From: an uncultured Anaerolineales bacterium | GTDB taxonomy: Bacteria; Chloroflexota; Anaerolineae; Anaerolineales; UBA6663 | Direction: 5' to 3' | Length of the DNA: 64,000 nt | NCBI GenBank assembly: GCA_937952305.1 | Contig: CALFZO010000061.1 | Location: forward strand, 124,001 to 188,000 | Shown: piece by piece, positions 16,526-24,296 of the stretch | Layout: every line of letters begins with the position of its first letter | Numbering within the stretch: the first letter of the stretch is position 1 | Notes under the pieces: generated by a model | Databases searched by the model: none | What the model was told of the DNA's origin: nothing | Seen by the model: only the letters and a program-made list of their open reading frames with translations | Made by a program: the position numbers and the translations under genes

Positions 16526-18163
16526 TTACTTCAGGGTCGTCAGGTAGGCGATGATGTCGGCCAGCTCCTGCGGCGGCAGCGTCTGGCCGTAATTCGCGGG
16601 CATGATGTTCGGCTGGAAGCCGGCCACCAGGTACGCACTCGGGTTTGTAATCGACTCGTACAGATACTCGGTGGCGTTCTCGGCCCGGCCCGTGTAGCTG
16701 GCCTCGCCCGGCCGGCTGGCGGCATGCTCGGAGACCCCGAGGCCGTCCTTGGACTGCGCGGCCAGCCAGGGCGAGCCGACCAGGGCCGCTGACGGATCGG
16801 CGGCGATATGGCAGGCCACGCAGCCGCGCGTCTCGGTGGCGGTCTTGCCGGCGGCGGCATCGCCGGCCGGCAGTTCGGCCACGAGTTCGGCCAGCGTCAC
16901 CACCGGGCCGGCCGTCGGCGTGGGCGTCCAGGAGGCGGCCACACGCGTCGCCTCAATCGCGCGGTCCGTGTCCAAAGCCTGGCCGATACCGGGCACAACC
17001 CAAACCGCCAGCAAGGCCAAGATGCCCAGGAAGATGACGACGATCACCTGATCCAGGCCGTTGAGGCGCGGCGGGAAGGGCCGGGCTAGCCCCTTCTGCA
17101 CGGCGGCCTCCAGCTGGGTCAGCTCTTGGGCGCCCCAGCCCGGCGTCTTAGCCTGCTGCACCGTCGCCTTGGTCGTGCTGAAGGCCTCCAGCAGGCGCGC
17201 CAGGCCGAAACCGACCACGCCCACGCCGCCCAACGTGACCAGGATCACGAGGACAGCCGTCTGCAGGGCGGTGGCCTCGTCGCCGGGGCCGGGCACAATC
17301 TGTGACGGCCAGCCCGCAATCTTTTCGCCGGGCAGCGTGAAGACGGTGACGTTGGCGATGCGGTCAAAAGGCGTGTACCCCAGCGGCACAGCGGCGGCCC
17401 AGGCGCGCACACCCAGGAAGGCCCCGATCAGGATGACCGCTGTGATCGAGAAGATCAGCAGCGAGCGCCGGTCATACAGGAAGATCTTCGGCTGTTCGGC
17501 CGCCGGCTTGGGCGCCGGAGCTGACTTGGCCTTGTCCGCGCCAGCTCCGCCCGCCGCCTGCTGGGCCTGGCGCGCGAACAGGACGGTGATCTGGGCGATG
17601 ACCCAGCCGGCGATGACGGTCGAGACCAGCACCGCCAACACCACGGCCCCCAGGGCGACGGCCTCGGTGACCGGCAGGTTCGCCACCGGCAGCTCAAAGA
17701 GCGTGGTATTCAAATCCGGCAGACGATCCAGCGGGTAGCCGGGCGGCGAGCCGGCCGCCAGAGCGCGCACCACCAGGAAGCCCAGGACGAGCACAATGGT
17801 GGCGCCCCAGAAATACATCTGGGAGCGGGCATCGGAGAGCCAGACAGTGGGCGTCTCCGCCGCCTTCTTGGCGGGCGCCGGGGCCACCGCCGGCGGGGCG
17901 ACGGCCACAGCGGTCGCCTTGGCGGGCTTGGGCTTGCGTTCGCCGCTCACCAGCGCCGCCAGGCCGTTGACGGCCCACCCCAGACCCGCGCCGAGGACCA
18001 GGATCACCACCAGGCCCGCCAGCACGCCGCCGACCATGATCAGGAGCGTGCTCTGCGACGAGTCCGGGCCCAGTCCGCCACCGCCCTGCCAGATCACGAT
18101 GGCGACCGCGCCGAGGGCGAGCAGGCCGAACGCCACCACCAATGAAGGGATAAAACGACGCAA
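16526..18163 (-). CDS. polytopic membrane-anchored cytochrome c with internally duplicated module
   Basis: 545 aa from a TTG start at 18163, chosen because GGAGGAGG lies 7 nt upstream; no ATG fits as well. About seven membrane helices precede a C-terminal cytochrome c domain with CVACH near residue 450 and a probable Met ligand in NIMPANY. The membrane part contains two related copies. Each has a cytoplasmic Ala/Pro/Lys linker, then a WLSDARSQMYFWG-like or FLYDRRSLLIFSI-like helix, a GYPLDRLPD / GYTPFDRIAN loop and another helix. This 2x2-helix unit with a cytochrome tail is not a standard oxidase subunit. It probably feeds electrons to the caa3 oxidase encoded upstream in the same operon. 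Confidence 0.8.
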   Translation of the reverse strand: MRRFIPSLVVAFGLLALGAVAIVIWQGGGGLGPDSSQSTLLIMVGGVLAGLVVILVLGAGLGWAVNGLAALVSGERKPKPAKATAVAVAPPAVAPAPAKKAAETPTVWLSDARSQMYFWGATIVLVLGFLVVRALAAGSPPGYPLDRLPDLNTTLFELPVANLPVTEAVALGAVVLAVLVSTVIAGWVIAQITVLFARQAQQAAGGAGADKAKSAPAPKPAAEQPKIFLYDRRSLLIFSITAVILIGAFLGVRAWAAAVPLGYTPFDRIANVTVFTLPGEKIAGWPSQIVPGPGDEATALQTAVLVILVTLGGVGVVGFGLARLLEAFSTTKATVQQAKTPGWGAQELTQLEAAVQKGLARPFPPRLNGLDQVIVVIFLGILALLAVWVVPGIGQALDTDRAIEATRVAASWTPTPTAGPVVTLAELVAELPAGDAAAGKTATETRGCVACHIAADPSAALVGSPWLAAQSKDGLGVSEHAASRPGEASYTGRAENATEYLYESITNPSAYLVAGFQPNIMPANYGQTLPPQELADIIAYLTTLK

Positions 18164-18213
18164 GGCAGTTCCTCCTCCGAGCAAACCCACGCCGGTGCGG
18201 CGCAGGGATCGAG

Positions 18214-18846
18214 TCAGTTCTCAGCCGGCGCAGCCTGGCCGCGCCGCACAATCCGCCCGACGCGCCACCCCCAGCCGGCCACGCCCAGCACAGCCAGCGT
18301 GCCCAGCAGCGCCGGGCCATTCGTGTTCAGCCAGCCGCGCCAGCGCGCCTCAGCTGACACGGTTTCGTCGGATCGCCGCAGCCCATTGTCCGGGCCGATC
18401 TGCCAATCCAGCGACGCATACGCGTTCGGCTGGTCAGGCCGCCGCACCGTGATCAGCATCTGCCAGGGGCCCGGACGCGTCAACGCCAGGCCGCCGGCCG
18501 CCCACCAACCCGGCCGATCCGCCACGGGCGTCAAGGTGCGCCGCGCAATCACGGCGCCACCCCCGACAGGCAAAAAGGCGACCTCGACTTCGGCGGCCGT
18601 CACCGGCTGGCCGGCCGGGTCGGTCAACACCAGTTCGACGCGGTTTACGCCGCGCTGGGCCGGCGCCACGGTGCCGCGGGCCTCCAGGTCACCGAGGTTG
18701 AGCGACCAGGCCAACTCGCGCGCCTCCGGCCTCAGCGGGAACGCGCGCAACGCCAGCGCCAGCGCCACCAGGCCTACGGTCAGGGCAGCGGCCTCCAGAC
18801 CCAGGCGCCAGCGGACGCGGCGCGGCACAGCGGCCACGCTGGCCAT
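18214..18846 (-). CDS. membrane-anchored FixH/YtkA-like protein of the oxidase operon
   Basis: 210 aa, one N-terminal span (about residues 12-33), an extracytoplasmic Ig-like beta domain and one C-terminal span (near 178-197) followed by a basic tail. The beta domain has NRVELVLTDPAGQPVTAAEV and GWWAAGGLALTRPGPWQMLI, the pattern of FixH/YtkA/CopC-like domains linked to copper handling or oxidase assembly. The start is uncertain: ATG 18846 is used, but an in-frame TTG at 18882 overlaps the upstream stop (TTGA) and could be a coupled start. A role in CuA or CuB delivery is inferred from context. Confidence 0.65.
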   Translation of the reverse strand: MASVAAVPRRVRWRLGLEAAALTVGLVALALALRAFPLRPEARELAWSLNLGDLEARGTVAPAQRGVNRVELVLTDPAGQPVTAAEVEVAFLPVGGGAVIARRTLTPVADRPGWWAAGGLALTRPGPWQMLITVRRPDQPNAYASLDWQIGPDNGLRRSDETVSAEARWRGWLNTNGPALLGTLAVLGVAGWGWRVGRIVRRGQAAPAEN

Positions 18847-18878
18847 TATAACGCCGGGCCAGGCGGGGCGCGGCAGGC

Positions 18879-19196
18879 TCAATCTTGCAGCCGCAGGTAC
18901 TCGCCGCGGGCTTCGCGGATCCAGCCCGCCAGCGCGGTCACGGCCAGCACCACGCCGACCACGATGGCGACGTTGCCGGCCAGCGGGCTGAACACCGGCC
19001 GCACGATGATCAGGCCGAAAGCGGCCGTGACCAGGCCGAAGTCCAGCAGCAACGGGAAGACGCTGTTGCGGCGGGCCGGCGGCAGGGGTTGACCGTCGCC
19101 GGCCGGCCCCAGCGGGCCTTGCGGGCCGGAAGCGCCCGACCCGTTCGAGACGCCGTTCGATTTGACGACGGGCGGAGGAGTCTGAGTGACTGTCAT
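18879..19196 (-). CDS. two-span small membrane protein of the cytochrome oxidase operon
   Basis: 105 aa from the ATG at 19196 (AAGGTG 3 nt upstream). Residues 1-50 are polar and include a short collagen-like stretch (GPQGPLGPAGDGQ). Two helices follow (about 53-72 and 76-97), then a charged end. Size and hairpin topology are those of accessory subunit-IV-like proteins of bacterial aa3 oxidases, but no diagnostic motif is visible, and a true subunit IV is encoded at 25118. It ends in TTGA, which may overlap the next start. Confidence 0.6.
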   Translation of the reverse strand: MTVTQTPPPVVKSNGVSNGSGASGPQGPLGPAGDGQPLPPARRNSVFPLLLDFGLVTAAFGLIIVRPVFSPLAGNVAIVVGVVLAVTALAGWIREARGEYLRLQD

Positions 19197-19206
19197 GGCA
19201 CCTTGT

Positions 19207-19329
19207 TCATTCGCGCGGGAGCGCCAGGAAGAATTGGATGTACCAGAGCGACGCAAGCGTGAACAGCACCGCCAGCACCACCAGCCCCCCGCCTAACACC
19301 AGGTTGCGGACCACGTCACGCTTCTTCAT
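19207..19329 (-). CDS. 40-aa single-span membrane peptide in the oxidase operon
   Basis: A short open frame from ATG 19329 to TGA 19207 fills the gap between the ctaAB fusion gene and the 105-aa gene, with only 10-25 nt to each neighbour. It encodes a basic start (MKKRDVVRN), one hydrophobic helix of about 22 residues and a short FFLALPRE tail. Its position, tight spacing and clean topology suggest a real accessory peptide comparable to the tiny single-helix subunits of other heme-copper oxidases. The ribosome-binding site (GAGAG) is weak. Confidence 0.6.
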   Translation of the reverse strand: MKKRDVVRNLVLGGGLVVLAVLFTLASLWYIQFFLALPRE

Positions 19330-19352
19330 GTCAAGCTCTCGTTTCGGCGGCC

Positions 19353-21185
19353 TCACACCGCCACGTAGAAGAACCGATCCAGCACCATGACCGCAAACAT
19401 CAGCGCCAGGTAGTAGCTCGAATACTTGTACACGCGCCAGGCGACCTTGTTGCTGGGCGCCCGCATCAGCCAGAGTGAATGGGCCACGAAGCCCAGCCCC
19501 AGCACGGCCGCGCCGACCAGGTAGATCAGCCCGGCCACGCCCGCGGGCGTGAACAACAGCGACAGCGCCACCAGCACCAGCGTGTACAGCAGGATTTGCC
19601 GGCGCGTCTCGGCCTCGCCCACCACCACCGGCAGCATCGGCACGCCGGCGCGGGCGTAGTCGTTCTTCTTGAGCAGCGCCAGCGCCCAGAAGTGCGGGGG
19701 CGTCCAGAAGAAGACCAGGGCGAACAGGAACAGCGCCGGGGCGTCGACGGTCCCGGTCACGGCCGCCCAGCCCACCAGCGGCGGGATGGCGCCGGCGCCG
19801 CCGCCGATGACGATGTTCTGCGGCGTCGTCTTTTTCAGGAAGAGCGAGTAGGCGACCACGTAGTACAGGCTGCCCACCATCGCCCAGAAGGCCGCCCCCA
19901 GGCTGGCGAAGACCGCCAGCACGTAGAAGGACGCCACGTTGAGCACCAGGCCGAACGCCAGCCCGGCCGGCAGGGAGATGCGCCCCTGCGCCAAGGGCCG
20001 GCGCGAGGTGCGCGCCATGTGCTTGTCCAGGTCATGGTCGATCACCTGGTTCAAGGCCGAGGCTCCGCCGGAGGCCAGCGCCCCGCCGAGCATCGTCCAC
20101 CAGAACAAATCCAGCGGCGGCCAATCCCGCCCAGCCACCACCATCGCGGCGGCCGTGGTGACCAGCAGCAGCACCATCACGATGGGCTTGGTCAGGATGA
20201 AGTAATCCACCAGCACCTGGCGCAGCCGCAGTTGGCCGAAGCGCAGCACTACCGCGGCTGAGCGCAGCGGCGACAGGCGCACGTATTGCATCGCCAGCAC
20301 CGCGAACGCTACCACGCCGACCCACACGGCCAGCGCCGTCACGATATGCAAGCTGCCAAAATGCAGGGGAAAGGCGTTGAGGACGTTGGCCGCCCCGATC
20401 AACACTTCGCCGCCAAAGAAGGCGCCGGACAAGGTGGCCGTCACTACCACAGCCGTGTGCTCGCCGCGCAGCTGCCAGGCCGCCACCAGGCTGCCCAGCA
20501 GCAGCCCGCCGGCCACCAGGGCCAGCAGGCGATGGCTGCTCGCCAGCACCCCCAGCGGCGTTTCCGGCAGGAACTGGCTGGTGCACCACGGCCAGTACGG
20601 GCAGGCCGCCCGCGCTCCGGTCACCGCCACCCACTGGCCCACCACCAACAGCGTGAACACGGCCAGGACAGCCACGCCGGCCTGCCGGCTCACAGCGTCG
20701 AAATGGAACAGGGCCTCGCCCACCCGGGCGTCGCGCTGCAACTGGAAGGCCACCACGGCGGCGACCACCGTCAGCGCCAGCAGCGCCAGGCCGAGGGCGA
20801 AGTTCAGCACGTTGAGGCCCACCGACGGGGCCAGGCTCCCCAACAAGAAACGGATCAGGAACGCGCCCACGGCCAGCCAGGTGGGCCACAGCACCCACCG
20901 GACGCGCCGGTAAGCGCGCCAGGCCACGGCCGCCAGCGCCAGGAGCAGCGGGATCACCAGGGCCGCGGCCGCGCGGGCCAGCAGGTCCAGCCAGACCAGC
21001 CGGCTGAGCAGGGGCAGCCACTGGCCGTTGCACAGCGGCCAATGACCGACGCAGCCGGCGCCGTATCCGCTGGCCCGGACAATGCCGTCCAGGGCCAGCC
21101 ACGCGAACACGCTCCCCGCCGCAGCCAGCGCCAACCAGCGGAAGGATTGAGTGGCCGGAGAGAGGGGTAAAGCAGAGCGTGTCAT
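19353..21185 (-). CDS. ctaAB: heme A synthase - protoheme IX farnesyltransferase fusion (CtaA-CtaB)
   Basis: 610-aa integral membrane enzyme with two catalytic parts. Residues 1 to about 305 are COX15/CtaA-like: eight helices with paired His (VGHWPLC near the start, SSHRLL, LHFGSLHI) that convert heme O to heme A. Residues about 325-610 are CtaB (UbiA family). They carry the prenyl-diphosphate motif NQVIDHDLDKHMARTSRRPL, the second motif DYARAGVPMLPVVVGE and eight helices, and convert protoheme to heme O. Fusion puts successive steps of heme A synthesis in one chain, as known in Thermus and Chloroflexi. It is transcribed with subunits II and I. Confidence 0.93.
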   Translation of the reverse strand: MTRSALPLSPATQSFRWLALAAAGSVFAWLALDGIVRASGYGAGCVGHWPLCNGQWLPLLSRLVWLDLLARAAAALVIPLLLALAAVAWRAYRRVRWVLWPTWLAVGAFLIRFLLGSLAPSVGLNVLNFALGLALLALTVVAAVVAFQLQRDARVGEALFHFDAVSRQAGVAVLAVFTLLVVGQWVAVTGARAACPYWPWCTSQFLPETPLGVLASSHRLLALVAGGLLLGSLVAAWQLRGEHTAVVVTATLSGAFFGGEVLIGAANVLNAFPLHFGSLHIVTALAVWVGVVAFAVLAMQYVRLSPLRSAAVVLRFGQLRLRQVLVDYFILTKPIVMVLLLVTTAAAMVVAGRDWPPLDLFWWTMLGGALASGGASALNQVIDHDLDKHMARTSRRPLAQGRISLPAGLAFGLVLNVASFYVLAVFASLGAAFWAMVGSLYYVVAYSLFLKKTTPQNIVIGGGAGAIPPLVGWAAVTGTVDAPALFLFALVFFWTPPHFWALALLKKNDYARAGVPMLPVVVGEAETRRQILLYTLVLVALSLLFTPAGVAGLIYLVGAAVLGLGFVAHSLWLMRAPSNKVAWRVYKYSSYYLALMFAVMVLDRFFYVAV

Positions 21186-21260
21186 TGTGGTCGCACATCG
21201 GCGACCCGCCGAGCGATCATCTCGCCCGGCGGGCCGCCGCAGTCACGTCTCGAGCAGATT

Positions 21261-21284
21261 GGCCGGGCCACCGGCGGCCCGGCC
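21261..21284 (-). other. stem-loop between coxA and ctaAB
   Basis: Perfect 9-bp GC stem (21261-21269 with 21276-21284), 6-nt loop, placed 3 nt after the coxA stop, in the roughly 100-nt gap before ctaAB. It has no T-run on the minus strand. It probably protects or attenuates the structural-gene mRNA relative to the assembly genes. Confidence 0.5.
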
Positions 21285-21286
21285 CG

Positions 21287-22933
21287 TCAGTGGGTGCCGT
21301 GGCCGCTCGGGTCGGCGGCGCCGCCCGGGCGGGCCCAGAGCGGGTTCTGGCCCGAGACAGTCGGGATCTGGGCGAAATTGTACTCCGGAGGCGGCGAACT
21401 TGTCGCCCACTCCAGGGACGGAGCCTCCCACGGGTTTTCGCCGGCCGGCTCGGCCTTGCGGGCGCTGACAAAGAAATTGATGATGAAGACCAGCACCGAC
21501 ACCGCGATCAGGAACGCGCCGAGGGTCGAGAGCAGATTATACGTCTCCCAGCCCTGGTTGGCGGCGTAGGTGTAGATGCGGCGCGGCATGCCCAGGATGC
21601 CGGCGATGTGCTGCGGGAAGAAAGTCAGGTTGAAGCCCATCATCATGAGCCAGAAGTGCCAGACGCCCAGGCTGCGGTTCAGCTTGAAGCCCGTCATCTT
21701 GGGCAGCCAGTAGTAGAAGGCGCCGAAGATGCCGAAGACCGAGCCGCCGAACAGCACGTAGTGCAGGTGGGCGACGACAAAGTAGGTCTGGTGCATCTGC
21801 CAGTTGACGGGCACCGAGCCGAGCATGACGCCGCTCAGGCCGCCGATGATGAACATGGTCACCATGCCGATGGCGAAGTACATCGGCGGCTCCAGCCGCA
21901 GCGCCCCGCCCCACATCGTGGCGATCCAGTTGAAGATCTTCACGCCGGTCGGCACGGCGATGACGATCGTGGCCAGCGAGAAGAAGGTGTTGACGGCCAG
22001 GCTCGAGCCGACCTGGAACATGTGGTGGGCCCAGACGCTGAAGCCGAGCACGGCGATGGCCACCGACGACCAGGCGATGAAGCTGTAGCCGAACAACGGC
22101 TTGCGCGAGAAAGTCTGCAGGACCTCGGACACCAGGCCCATGGCCGGCAGGATCATGATGTAGACGGCCGGGTGCGAGTAAAACCAGAACAGGTTCTGCC
22201 ACAGCAGCGGGTCGCCGCCGCCGGCCGGCAGGAAGAAACTGGTGCCGAAGTGCCGGTCGGCCAGCAGCAGCGTGATGGCCACCGACAGCATCGGCGTCCC
22301 GAACAGCACCATGAACGACGTCACCAGCATCGACCAGACGAACATCGGCACCTGGGTCAGCTTCATGCCCGGCGCGCGCAGGCGCATGGTGGTGACGATG
22401 AAGTTGATGGCGCCGAAGAGCGACGACAGGCCGCCCAGGTGCAGGCCCAGGATCCAGAAGTCGATGCCGGGCAGCGCGTTGGCGTCGGCGGTCAGCGGCG
22501 GGTAAGCCGTCCAGCCGGCGTTGGGCACCGTGCCGAAGAAGTAGGACGAGTACATCACCAGGCCGCTGAAGAACAGCAGCCAGAACGAGAAGGCGTTCAG
22601 GCGCGGGAAAGCCATGTCGCGCGCGCCGATCATCAGCGGCAGGACGTAATTGGCGAAGCCGGCCCAGATCGGCACGATCACCAGGAAGATCATGGTGGTG
22701 CCGTGCATCGTGAACAGCTCGTTATAGCGGTCCGGGTCGACGATCTTCAGGTTGGACCAGGCCAGCTGCGTGCGGATGACGAGCGCCATCACGCCGGCCA
22801 GGATGAAGAAGAAGAAGTTCAGGCACAGATACAGGATGCCGATCTTCTTGTGATCGACCGTCGTGATCCAGTCCAGGGCTTCGGCCAGGAAGGGCTTGCG
22901 CGTGGCCGGCAGGGCGTGAGCTTGAGTCGCCAT
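21287..22933 (-). CDS. ctaD: cytochrome c oxidase subunit I, type A2
   Basis: 548 aa, about 12 helices; the catalytic heme a / heme a3-CuB subunit. Ligands are visible: the low-spin heme His in FTMHGTTMIFL, the CuB His in SHPAVYIMILP, the CuB His pair in VWAHHMF, and the heme a3/a His in VVAHLHYVLFG. The D-channel Glu of the usual GHPEVY motif is absent and replaced by YSHPAVY. This is the Tyr-Ser signature of the A2 subfamily (Thermus/Rhodothermus caa3 type). It reduces oxygen to water and pumps protons. It lies 17 nt after subunit II. Confidence 0.97.
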   Translation of the reverse strand: MATQAHALPATRKPFLAEALDWITTVDHKKIGILYLCLNFFFFILAGVMALVIRTQLAWSNLKIVDPDRYNELFTMHGTTMIFLVIVPIWAGFANYVLPLMIGARDMAFPRLNAFSFWLLFFSGLVMYSSYFFGTVPNAGWTAYPPLTADANALPGIDFWILGLHLGGLSSLFGAINFIVTTMRLRAPGMKLTQVPMFVWSMLVTSFMVLFGTPMLSVAITLLLADRHFGTSFFLPAGGGDPLLWQNLFWFYSHPAVYIMILPAMGLVSEVLQTFSRKPLFGYSFIAWSSVAIAVLGFSVWAHHMFQVGSSLAVNTFFSLATIVIAVPTGVKIFNWIATMWGGALRLEPPMYFAIGMVTMFIIGGLSGVMLGSVPVNWQMHQTYFVVAHLHYVLFGGSVFGIFGAFYYWLPKMTGFKLNRSLGVWHFWLMMMGFNLTFFPQHIAGILGMPRRIYTYAANQGWETYNLLSTLGAFLIAVSVLVFIINFFVSARKAEPAGENPWEAPSLEWATSSPPPEYNFAQIPTVSGQNPLWARPGGAADPSGHGTH

Positions 22934-22950
22934 GGGTGCGTTTACCTTTA

Positions 22951-24045
22951 CTACTTCAGGCTGGTCAGGTAAGCGACCAGGCTGTTGATCGTCGCGTCAT
23001 CGAGCTTGCGGATGACCATCTTGTTGCCGGGCTTGACGTCTTGCGGTCCGCGCAGCCAGGCGGCCAGGTTCGCGGGCGTGTTGGCCAGGATGCCGCCGGC
23101 CAGATGGGCGCGGCTGCCGACGTGCGTCAGGTTGGGGCCGATCTGCCCGGCCGCCGTTGTGCCGTCGATCTGGTGACAGGCCACGCACGCGTTCTGCGGG
23201 TTGAGGAAAGCGTCGTAGCCGGCCTTGACGTCGCCGGCCAGCGTTTCGGCGGCCGGCGCCGGCTGCTGCTGGGCGGCCACCCACGCGTCGAACTCGGCCT
23301 GGGTCTTCACCAGCACTGAGAAGCGCATTTGGGCGTGCTGCGTGCCGCAGTACTGCGTGCACTGCCCGCCGTACTCGCCCCGGCCGACCGAGGTCGGCGT
23401 GAAGCGCACGCGCGTGGTGTAGCCCGGGATGGCGTCGACTTTGCCGAACAGCTCCGGCGCCCAGAAGCCGTGCTCCACGTCCACCGATTCCAGCGCGACC
23501 TCGATGGTGGTGTTGACCGGGACGACCAGCTCACTGGCCGTGACCACGTTCTGGTTCGGGTAGCGGAACTCCCACCAGAACTGGTGGCCGATGGCCTTCA
23601 CGGTCAGCACCTGGCCGGTGGCCGGGCCGCGCACTTCGCTCATCGTGCGCAGCGTGAAGCCCATGATGACAAACAGGATCAGGGCCGGCGCCGCCGTCCA
23701 GGCGATCTCCAGCTTGGTGTCACCGTGGATCTGCAGGGCCGTCTCGGGCGGCCGGTTGCGGAACTTGAACACCGTGAAGATCAGGGCGCCTTCCACCACC
23801 ACAAAGACGATGCCGGCCAGCACCAGGATCATCATGAAGAGGAAGTTGATGCTGCCGGCCTCATCGGACGCCGGGAGCAGCGTTGACGGCAGGCGGAACT
23901 CGTACGGGCAGGCCGGCGGGCACGCGCCCAACGTCGGCTCGGGCTGCCCCACAGACGCCCACACCAGGGCGGCCACGGCCCCGATGGTCACCACGGCAAA
24001 AACAATAAAAGTCAACCACCAACGAGTCGACACTGCGGATTTCAA
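22951..24045 (-). CDS. ctaC: cytochrome c oxidase subunit II with fused cytochrome c (caa3 type)
   Basis: 364 aa from a TTG start at 24045, with GAGGAGG 5 nt upstream. An N-terminal hydrophobic segment is followed by a second membrane helix near residues 68-95. The CuA cupredoxin domain carries the first ligand in DVEHGFWAPEL and the motif CTQYCGTQHAQM. A C-terminal cytochrome c domain carries CVACH and a probable Met ligand in GNKM. The covalently attached cytochrome defines a caa3 oxidase that takes electrons from soluble or lipid-anchored cytochromes. It is the first gene of the operon, behind a good promoter. Confidence 0.96.
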   Translation of the reverse strand: MKSAVSTRWWLTFIVFAVVTIGAVAALVWASVGQPEPTLGACPPACPYEFRLPSTLLPASDEAGSINFLFMMILVLAGIVFVVVEGALIFTVFKFRNRPPETALQIHGDTKLEIAWTAAPALILFVIMGFTLRTMSEVRGPATGQVLTVKAIGHQFWWEFRYPNQNVVTASELVVPVNTTIEVALESVDVEHGFWAPELFGKVDAIPGYTTRVRFTPTSVGRGEYGGQCTQYCGTQHAQMRFSVLVKTQAEFDAWVAAQQQPAPAAETLAGDVKAGYDAFLNPQNACVACHQIDGTTAAGQIGPNLTHVGSRAHLAGGILANTPANLAAWLRGPQDVKPGNKMVIRKLDDATINSLVAYLTSLK

Positions 24046-24117
24046 CTTTGCCTCCTCATGCCATGCGCAGGGGCGTCAGGACAGGACGATTTGAGGGCCA
24101 ATCACTGGACGGGTCGA

Positions 24118-24145
24118 ATTATAACCAAAGCAAGAGTACCGTCAA
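24118..24145 (-). promoter_or_regulatory. promoter of the coxBA-ctaAB operon
   Basis: Minus strand: TTGACG (24140-24145), 16-nt spacer, TATAAT (24118-24123). This gives a leader of about 65 nt before the TTG start at 24045. Confidence 0.78.
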
Positions 24146-24153
24146 ACTCTGTA

Positions 24154-24182
24154 AAGTCTTATAGAACAATAATGAAAGACTT
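24154..24182. promoter_or_regulatory. inverted repeat in the divergent cox control region
   Basis: AAGTCTT (24154-24160) and AAGACTT (24176-24182) form a 7-bp inverted repeat with a 15-nt AT-rich spacer. It lies between the two divergent cox promoters, upstream of both -35 boxes. It could be an operator for a shared regulator; no specific factor can be named. Confidence 0.4.
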
Positions 24183-24217
24183 ATCCTTACAAACCCTGCC
24201 TGGTTAGTGGTTTTACG

Positions 24218-24246
24218 TTGACGCGGCTATGCCCGTATGGTACATT
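24218..24246 (+). promoter_or_regulatory. promoter of the coxC-coxD operon (subunits III and IV)
   Basis: TTGACG (24218-24223), 17-nt spacer, TACATT (24241-24246). The predicted start of transcription lies after the in-frame ATG at 24237, which favours the ATG at 24297 as translation start. Confidence 0.6.
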
Positions 24247-24296
24247 TGCCGCCGCAGATTGACCAGAACGCGTCCGCCCCCGCCTCGGAGAACAAC

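Noticed and set aside
18845..18850. TATAAT on the minus strand at the FixH-like gene
   Set aside because: It overlaps the ATG itself, so it cannot be the -10 box of a transcript that includes that start; it is probably a chance match within an operon.
24237..24296. Earlier in-frame ATG (24237) as start of cytochrome oxidase subunit III
   Set aside because: It lies within the promoter spacer with no ribosome-binding site; ATG 24297 has GGAG and follows the promoter.
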